A DNA stretch of 64,000 bases from Gadus chalcogrammus (Eukaryota > Chordata > Actinopteri > Gadiformes > Gadidae): the NCBI RefSeq assembly GCF_026213295.1, contig NC_079420.1:18030312-18094311 (forward strand). The letters are read 5' to 3'. Positions 56,285 through 64,000 of the stretch are shown here, one piece after another; the stretch's first letter is position 1, and the number at the start of each line of letters is the position of its first letter. The notes under the pieces were generated by a model. The model was not told the origin of the DNA, did no database searches, and worked only from the letters and a program-made list of their open reading frames with translations. Both the position numbers and the translations under genes were made by a program.

Positions 56285-59200
56285 ATGGATGATGAAAACA
56301 TGACTTCTCCAAACCTGCAGGAGATGATACTAGAGTATGCCTGGACTCACAAGATGAAGGATTTACAAGAAGGTTTGCCCTTGTTTACACATTTTATATA
56401 TTTGTAGCGTTGACTTTGTACGTTTGGATTTGCATTCGGCAACACTTTCCAGCTACAACGGGGTTTTATACCCTCAACAGGGAACTTAATAGTAGTAACC
56501 ATCAATAAGTCACTTATGAATGACACAAAACCAATTGTATTTGTAATACATTCGTGCTTACTCGCTCTTATTAGTGAAATTTAACATGATTTTTTACTAA
56601 ATTGGTCTCATGTAGCACTTATTTTGATAGTTGAAGTGTAAAAGATAGTCAATCGCTCCATTTCATCCAGTGTGCTCCAAATCAATACCAAATACATATA
56701 TACCTATACCTCCGCCAAACAAGTAGGACACACCTCTTTTTATTGGATTTGAGTGCTGAATAACTATTAAAAATAGTATAATCGAAGCAGTAAAATCGGA
56801 TCTTGAGTGAATGAATATCCAACTTAAAACAAACGTCACAGCAGTTTTGTATGGTTATGTTTGCTACCAATGAACCGATCAACAACTAATGACAGATTGC
56901 ATTTGTTGGTATTTTTTTTTTCTTGTAAAGTTGTGGACACTTCTTTATGGATGGAAGCCAAACAGCAATATTATTCCCTAAAAGAACCATGGAGGCTACG
57001 AGTAGCTACAGCCCAGGCATACTCCATCATAAAGAACAGGGACGTCGGACGTTATGAAAGGGTGATCTCCTTTTTGGAGGCATCGTACAGACTTCTACCC
57101 ACACTTGTGGTCGCCATCAAACACATGAAGATCATGTTTGGACTGAAGACATTGGTATGTTGTGTGTTTGTATGTGGTTTTTATGTTATGTTGTGTTCAG
57201 ATGTACCGCACTAAGAGGCAAATATTTTGTGTTTGGGACATGTAATTCAGGTTGGTTACCTGATCAGATTGGTGTGTAAGAATGGTATTACTGTTATACA
57301 TAACTTTTATTGTTCTATATTTAATTTACTTCTCATTCTAGGTAATTATGTGGATGCTTAAACAAGGCCAAGGCATTGTTCCTATCGTTGTTAAAATCCT
57401 CCAGTTCTTTCCCAGCAAACTACCTCAATACCAAGACCACTGTGTAAGTATTATGGTTCTAATTAATGTTTTGTTAGGCAGGGCTTTACCGATTTATGTA
57501 AGTGTACAATATGTAACATTGACACCCTGCGTTTAAAAAATTGGAGAAAGTTGACTCCAACCGCCCCCAACCCACAGCTTACGTGGGTTGGCATTTTGAG
57601 GGTATGAATGAACATCTGTGCAAGACCAGCAAAGAACGTTATATTTGTACATGCATACATTTATACATATTTTTAGACAAGCTCAATTATTTGTCTTTAA
57701 CAACGACCTGTAGCAACAAGTTCTAAAATGGGAGTTGATCAGCTAATACGTTTGCAGTTTATGTCATGTTTGCAAATTGAAATCCTTCTGGGCTCTAAGT
57801 TATCTCCATCTTTTAAATACCACTGAAAACACAAACAAAGGTTCCTACCCAGAATGGAAATGTCATTGGAGAACATATTATTAATACAGGCTGTAGCACT
57901 GTTTTCAGAGAAGCTAGTATTTAAATTTGGCATATTTACTTAATCTCTGATGACAAATCATGGTCATTGTATGATTTAGTACAGTACATTGTCCGTTAAC
58001 GTATATTCTTTTATTATCAATGTAATAACTTATCTCCCCCCCCCCCCCCCTTTGGTTTCATATTCAGAGCAATAATGAGATATTTTTAATGCAAAAAAAT
58101 CATCTGGACTTCAGGCTCTTCGCTCAAAGTCTTGCATTGGACCAGATGAAACTCGAGGATTACATTAAGGTATAATTTTTCCTTTGCACACTTATTTAAT
58201 AGAGGAACTTGGAAGAATAGTAAAAAAAAAAATGGGCAGAAGAACCCATTATCATGGTGGTCATAGTATAGCATATTGAGCGTCTTCTCTTTTAAAAAGC
58301 AGATTCCCTTTTCTCCCACCAGGGTGCACTGCAGACAGGCATATGGTGGAAAAAAACCTTGTTTCATGGTTCTATAGTAGCTGATTGATTTCTGTTGTTT
58401 AACCATACCTAGGGTTAGATTTAACACATCTAATAAATATTTAATTCAAAAGACCCCAGCGATGTTAAATCTCAGACATATCAAGTTCACTACCCTGCAA
58501 CTGTAGAAAAGTCAGCCTGTATCTTTTACTTTTTACTTAAAATGTTTTCTGTGTTTGAAAATGACTTTCATTTGATTGGTTATGAACTAGCACTACACAG
58601 AGAGTTTATTTGACGGTTGGCGTTGCTTGGCGATGCCGTCGGGTTGAGGATATGTGTATGAACCGTTTTTTAGTCGCTTTGGATAAAACCGTCTGCCAAA
58701 TGCCCTAAATGCCAATGTAATTACTGTGGGAATAGGATACGAATAAGTTATTTTATGATGTGTTTAGTTAGTACCAATAAAATATTACTTAAGAACCACA
58801 TAAACGTGTCCAATGCTGGCTGTCTTTCAGAATGAGCTGGAGGAGCAGTACGGTGAACATTATACCCAGAAAGTAGAGGACAGACTTCTGCACTATGTAC
58901 ATGAATTGGAGATGATGTTACCAAGAGATACCTATATTGACCAGGTGTGTGTTAAACTGTTCCCATTCCCAATGTTTAACAGTGGTTGAAAACAACCGGA
59001 TCAGTGTTGATTCGTTATAATTATCTATAAGAACTGTAATAGGATTTTATCTACTAAAAAAGATCCAACTCAATGGAACCATCCTTTGAGCAACTGTAAG
59101 CTTAGACATACTTGCCTCTTAGACAGAGGAGAGCTCCTACTCTTATCTAAACACATATGTTAATTTTTCTCTGTGTGTTGAGGATGTACAAGAGATCAAG

Positions 59201-61618
59201 ATATCTACAGGCTGCTCCTCTCCCAAGGGCTACAAACAATTAAACTGAGAATATATTTATACAGTATACTGTACATATAAAATATATCTACCTTACATCC
59301 TAGGATGACTACTAACTAAAACAGGATACATTTCCATATAAATAACAATTAGCTTATTACTGTGTGATTTGAATGGGTTTCCAACAGATCTTACGGCAAG
59401 AGCATAAAGTGAGCCATGAACACAAGGAAATTTTGGAGATTATAGCTCAAGGCTCCACGGCCATCGCAAGTTCCCTGAGGATGCTACTGCAATGGGGTGA
59501 GACTAGTTATGGTTCATCAATGCTACGTTATTATCATTCCATGTGGAATATTGTGTTTTTAATTACTTGATAGTAATTATTTTTTAATCTTTAAAAAAAC
59601 ATTATATTGTTTAAAAGATGGAAAATTATTAATTGGATCTGTATTGATGGTTTCATTTGATCCTTTAATTCATGATCACATTTGCGTATAGGCTGATAGC
59701 GGTTGCCACAGCAATTTCTCATTGCACATTGTTTCAGGCCCTATTATTAATCCCCAATTGGTACTAATTGTTTTCCTCCTGCATTAATTAAGGTGACAAA
59801 AGCTGTTGTCCTCTGAAATTCTCCTCGAAACCAGCAGTGGCAGCTGTGGTGGAACCTGTTGCTCTCCCAGAGCCTGCCGTGAACAACATCTCTTTCGGTG
59901 CTCCTCCAAGATCGGAGACGGCCAAAGCTCCCGTAATGGCCCGGGAAGACGCATTGTGCCGACACCTTTCCCAAGACAGCCCTCTTCTGTTTCCTATGGA
60001 GCAGCAGGAGAACAGTGGCGGTGTGGGAGACGGTGAGGTTGGATGTCCCCAACCAAAAGAGGGGTTGGCGAGGGAAGCTAGGGACAGAGAGGCAGTGATG
60101 AAGGCTGACGGTGGGCGCGATAAGAGGGGACCGGCCCTCCCCACGGATCAGCAGGCGGAGGAAGGTGGTCCCCAAAGAGGTGAGGAAGCGGAAGGGGGGG
60201 ACCACGCGGATGTGCAGCTCAGCCAGAGAAGCGATGACTCTGAACGCGTGTCCTCCTCTTCCTCATCTTCTTCCTCTTTGCCACATTTCTGCACCAAACA
60301 CAAGCGATGGGTGAGGAGCATCCTGTCTGAGTGCTCCAAAGAGCGGCAGGCACAAAGAGACGTGCCTCCCTCCCCTCTGCTCTTCCCTTCCTCTTCCTCC
60401 TCTTCGTCTCAGGACCTCACCCCCTCCGACCTCATCCCATGCGACCTGATCCAAAAGCCCCCCAACCGTCAGACCTCCTGCCTCTCTCCGGCAACCGCCC
60501 AGGGGCCCGGTCTGACCCTGTCCATGCATAACCCCTGCCCCACACGGTCTGTACAGCCGCTCTGCCCCCCCGGGGTCCGCCCAGGGTCCCCCAGAGCAGG
60601 GGCCACAAACACCTCCCATCACGTGGCCCCATCTACAACCCCTTGCACCCCCGTCCCTGAATGTTCGGCAAGCCATGAAGCAGCTGCTTCCAGCCCACCA
60701 AAACCTGAGGCTCCATCGTACTCTTCAGGCGTGAAGCACAGGCTGACTGTAGGCCTTTTACCAGACGGGGCTCAATCACAATTTGCCCCTTCCATTTCAC
60801 CAGACGCGGTTAAACCACAATTGGCCCCTGCCGTTGCACTCCCCCTGTCAGAGCAATATCAGCCGGCCCTCGCCTCGACACTGCCTGCACACTACCAGCA
60901 AACTGTATCTGGTAGCGACTCGCCCTCTGCCCGCAGCCTAACACCTGGCCACACAGCGGCCCCCTCACCAGGGCCTTCGAGATGCGTGGCCGCTCCTGAA
61001 AGAGGGTGCCACCTGTCAGGATCTCCTACACAGACCCCCGCCTCGCTTCACCATGCTCCCCCAGGCTCGTCCAAGGACTCTTCTGAAGTCTCGGCCCTGC
61101 CTCCGAGCTCCGACCTGCACTCCGTGTCTCTGACCTCGACCTGCGCCGCAAGAGCGACTCCATGCACTGAACTTCCCCCCGGCTCGAGACCTGCGCTCGC
61201 CGCCGCTGTCTCCACAGTGAGTGACGGACCCCCCCCGAGCGTTTCAGTTCAGGTCCCCCGGGCACCGACGCAGTCCCTGCCACAGCCTTATGTGAGACTC
61301 ACCAGACTGCACCCGCTCAGGTACCTCCGGGAGAAGGGGGGGAGTGCTCCTCCAAGCACTGAGACACCGCTTGTTGAGAAGCAGGCCTTGGGTGATCCTC
61401 ACGACGAAGGTGGAGGTGAGGAAGAGGAGGAGGAAGAGGAGGAGAAGGAGGAAGAGGAGGGAGAAGGAGGAGTCAAGTTTCTGTACTTCGATCCTAACCT
61501 TCTCTACTCCGGTGATGAGTCTTCATGCAGTGACTCTGGGGCTTCTGAGGACCTGGATTACATGCCCTCAAGGAGTCATAAGAAGAAACAAGTGCCTAAT
61601 ATGTCACCCGATATGTAA
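56285..61618 (+). CDS. tinf2: TERF1-interacting nuclear factor 2 (TIN2), shelterin subunit
   Basis: Seven in-phase exons: 56285-56372, 56931-57154, 57342-57443, 58068-58169, 58831-58944, 59388-59496, 59793-61618. They give 854 residues, nearly twice human TIN2 (451). The N-terminal ~245 residues match the TIN2 TRFH-like domain, which binds TPP1 and TRF2: PWRLRVATAQAY, RVISFLEASYRLLP, GLKTLVIMWMLKQGQ (human GLKAKVVVELILQGR), LEEQYGEHYTQKVEDRLL and ASSLRMLLQW. The rest is one large Ser/Pro-rich, disordered exon with a Glu run (about 61415-61470) and an acidic Ser tail (SSCSDSGASEDLDY). TIN2 bridges TRF1, TRF2 and TPP1-POT1 at telomeres. A possible TRF1-binding site is TRLHPL (61301-61318), which lacks the aromatic of FxLxP. 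A start at MEAKQQYY in exon 2 is an alternative. Confidence 0.87.
58637..58720 (+). repeat. Fragment of a dispersed fish repeat (SINE/MITE tail)
   Basis: The string gtcgctttggataaaa, then cgtctgccaaatgcc, then taaatg, is a very common 3' module of teleost interspersed repeats. A related piece on the opposite strand is at about 14885-14955. Located in the tinf2 intron before exon 58831. Confidence 0.55.
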
Positions 61619-61677
61619 TTACTCAATGCCAACATAAGGTGACCTAACCCTTAACCAACTATTTTTGAGTTGTTTAT

Positions 61678-61728
<51 letters not shown>

Positions 61729-63190
61729 TTGAGGGAGAAGTTTTATTTTTGAGTGAGTAGTCCAATCAGTGTCAGTGTGTATGCGTGAGTGTGCAGTGGA
61801 TGGTCCTGTTGCCCATTGTGACCTTTTGATGAGAGAAAGGATTTCACCCATTCGGTCAAATTCCCCCTCACTCCTGTTTGCATAGATTTGCTTGTTGACT
61901 CAAATCGATTAGGAGCAGAAAAGTTGAAGTCAGGACACTAACCTGTCGACCTTTCTGAGAATTTAGGGTTTTAAAAAAAAAGTGTTGATGTATGTGTGAT
62001 GTTACCCCAAGACATGAATGAACGCAGTGTGTGTGGAAGTTGCTATGAGTATGATTAGCTGTAGCCAAATAAAGGATAATGCGTATAGATTTCAGCCATT
62101 TATTATTTTGTGTGCTCTAAACTTTTACCAAGAATTGATGGAAGTATGTATTGTAGTGAACTTTTTATTTGGTATTTAGCTTGGCGCTTATGTGTATGGA
62201 TACATTGTTTAATAGCTACAATTAAAAAAACGAAGGATTTTTAGAAACCATCCCAAAGTTTTGAGAGGGGGTGGTACAAAGTTCTAAGGTTGGTTTACAT
62301 GGTACATGTATTTGTATTTATTTATTCAGTTAGTTTGGGTTGCTTTCTGTTCTTATCTGTATACAGTGTTTTCTGTACGTTCCAACAAAGGGGAAAAACA
62401 AGAAATAAAATTGTACAAAACAAAATGATTTCCCTTTTTAATGTGTAGGACTACTTTTAGTATAATATTTTGTCCTAATAGTATGAAGAAAAGCCTGGTC
62501 CAATGAAATAATAAGTAAAACCTCAGCATAAGAAGGGCTAACATCTCTAAACAAAACAAATGCAGAAGAATATTGTATTTCATTCCAATCAATTTAATCT
62601 TTCTCATAATTTCTAATATCGAAAAACCTAGAGTTGATCCTGTGTTTCCTCCCATGGCAGAGTCCCTTACCATTCCTCGTAAAGTGTTCTTTAAGAGAAA
62701 ACATACAGAACGATAATGATGTTGAGGATTACGTAATGAATTGTTATCATACTTCCTTAATTATGCTTGGACTATAAAGAGGCGTCAAAATAATATCTCT
62801 TGATATTATTATCAACAAAGCACAAAGGTGGTGGGATGCATTGAGTTGTTACAATCCGCCCTACTAGATGGCTTCTGAAATATGCGTTGTTTTTGTTTTT
62901 CACTTGGACCTAGAACCAGAGAATGACTGAGAATGACCTCACGCAACACAGATGTTGAATTAGACTGGTGGGGGCTGTTGAGGGCCACAGTGTACACCGT
63001 GCTACAAGAGTGTGAGACCGACGGTTATATAAGGAGTATTGATTCTGGGTCTTATTTGTTATTACTGTATGTTCTAGATAAATACACTGTGTTTTTGCTA
63101 AAGCATCAAAGAAAATGAATGGAAGGGCTCGGCTATCGTCAGGTTTTAAAGAGAAGGCCACTGTACACCAAGTCACAGTCCTATCATAAA
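61619..63190. other. tinf2 3' UTR and downstream intergenic sequence
   Basis: AATAAA at 62068-62073 is the most likely tinf2 poly(A) signal, giving a ~460-bp 3' UTR that includes the TA microsatellite. Beyond it the AT-rich sequence shows no gene. Confidence 0.5.
61680..61724. repeat. (TA)n microsatellite in the tinf2 3' UTR
   Basis: About 22 TA units, 60 bp after the tinf2 stop codon. If transcribed it would form an AU hairpin in the mRNA. Confidence 0.9.
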
Positions 63191-63199
63191 CTCACATGG

Positions 63200-63690
63200 C
63201 TTTTCCTACCCCAGCTACACAGATGACACTCGACCTTCGTCTTTTTCATGTCTGGAACCAACTTATCTTTGTGTGTCTGACCGACATCCCAAAGTCGAAT
63301 CTGGACAAGCCTGAGATGCTGTACCTTCCAGGGAAGGCATCTCCCATCCACGACTTCTCCATCAATGTTAGCAACTCTGTGCAGCCTGCGACTCGGACGG
63401 CCAGGAACCTGGCTGTTCCTGGCCTTGACACTGAATGACCAGCTGTCCTGTGCTGCCAACATGGCTGCGACCTCCGGCTCCTGCAGATTAAAGGTCCTCA
63501 ACCGGAAGGCCAGGTTTTGGTCTGGGCCTTAGTCGTCTCACGTCTAGACTAGTGCAACTCAATCCCTCCCGGTCTGGCTGCATGTGCCATTGGTCCCCTG
63601 CATCTGATGAAGAATGCTTGAGCCTACCCAGGTTCTCCCACACTACACCACTCCTCCACACCCTCACTGGCTAGCGGTGGCGGCTCCAGG
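63200..63690 (+). mobile_element. Decayed LINE fragment
   Basis: Broken frames recall the end of a fish LINE RT domain: LYLPGKASPIHDFSI, TARNLAV, NDQLSCAANMAA, SRLD-CNS (from tctagactagtgcaactc) and HTTPPHPHWLA in sequence, with at least two frameshifts and stops. Inactive. No 3' tail or target duplication identified. Confidence 0.6.
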
Positions 63691-64000
63691 GTTATTCAAT
63701 GTCATTATTCGATGACGACATTTTCATTCACCTCCCTGCCAAACATCTGAAGAGGAGAGTTTCTGAAGGACTCTGGTGGATGTTGGGGTATCCTGCATGA
63801 GCCCACATAGATATTAATGAAAGAGGACACACAATGGGAGAGAGAGTAACAGAGGTTAACATAGAAGAGAGTCAATTTTTCTTTTGTGTCTTCGAAGCTT
63901 GTTGGTGAAATGACAGTTTCCCATTTCTTTACACAGTGCTCTGGCCATGGCAGCGTAAATGTGCATTTAATCATATTATTTAATTTCTAATTGCCCATCA
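63691..64000. other. Right edge of window, nothing recognised
   Basis: No exon, RNA gene or repeat that I can identify. The minus-strand open frame over 63705-63974 has no recognisable similarity. Confidence 0.4.

Noticed and set aside
61289..61318. A definite TRF1-binding motif in tinf2
   Set aside because: The aromatic residue of FxLxP is absent, so it is reported only as a candidate.
63196..63438. An 80-codon gene at the right end
   Set aside because: Frame resembles a decayed LINE and is followed by frameshifted LINE sequence.

Overview
This is vertebrate, almost certainly teleost fish, nuclear DNA. The genes have many short exons with GT-AG junctions, and the region holds long CA/GT, CT, TCC and TA microsatellites. 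It also carries fish-type transposons: RTE/Rex3-like and Rex1/L2-like LINEs, a 5S-rRNA-headed SINE and several MITEs. The very high dinucleotide-repeat load recalls gadiform fishes, but that is only a guess.

Positions 1 to about 15.7 kb are an olfactory-receptor (OR) array. Two intact OR genes (minus strand, about 87% identical) lie among transposons and copies of a duplicated flank. One flank copy is an empty site for a near-intact 3.2 kb LINE that interrupts the other copy. This orders the events as RTE insertion, then segmental duplication, then LINE insertion.

Positions 15.7 to 62 kb are a dense block of housekeeping genes: fanca (+, C-terminal 17 exons only), znf276 (-), vps9d1 (+), an unnamed short-chain-dehydrogenase-like gene (-), spata2l (+), pdf (-) and tinf2 (+). 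The run fanca-znf276-vps9d1-spata2l matches human 16q24.3, with the SDR-like gene added between vps9d1 and spata2l. pdf and tinf2 are not neighbours of that block in human. The genes alternate in direction. Three compact gaps are head-to-head and probably bidirectional promoters: znf276/vps9d1 and pdf/tinf2 with ETS-like CCGGAA sites, and SDR/spata2l with a GTCACGTGAC E-box. fanca and znf276 meet tail-to-tail with poly(A) signals 14 bp apart.

The encoded functions are largely unrelated: interstrand-crosslink repair (FANCA), a ZAD zinc-finger regulator (ZNF276), endosomal Rab5-type exchange (VPS9D1), CYLD/LUBAC adaptor biology (SPATA2L), mitochondrial peptide deformylation (PDF) and shelterin (TIN2). 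They are linked by position rather than by a shared pathway. I saw no CRISPR array, operon, phage or plasmid. Exon models were built by hand from splice signals, reading-frame continuity and remembered family similarity. They were not checked against transcripts or databases.
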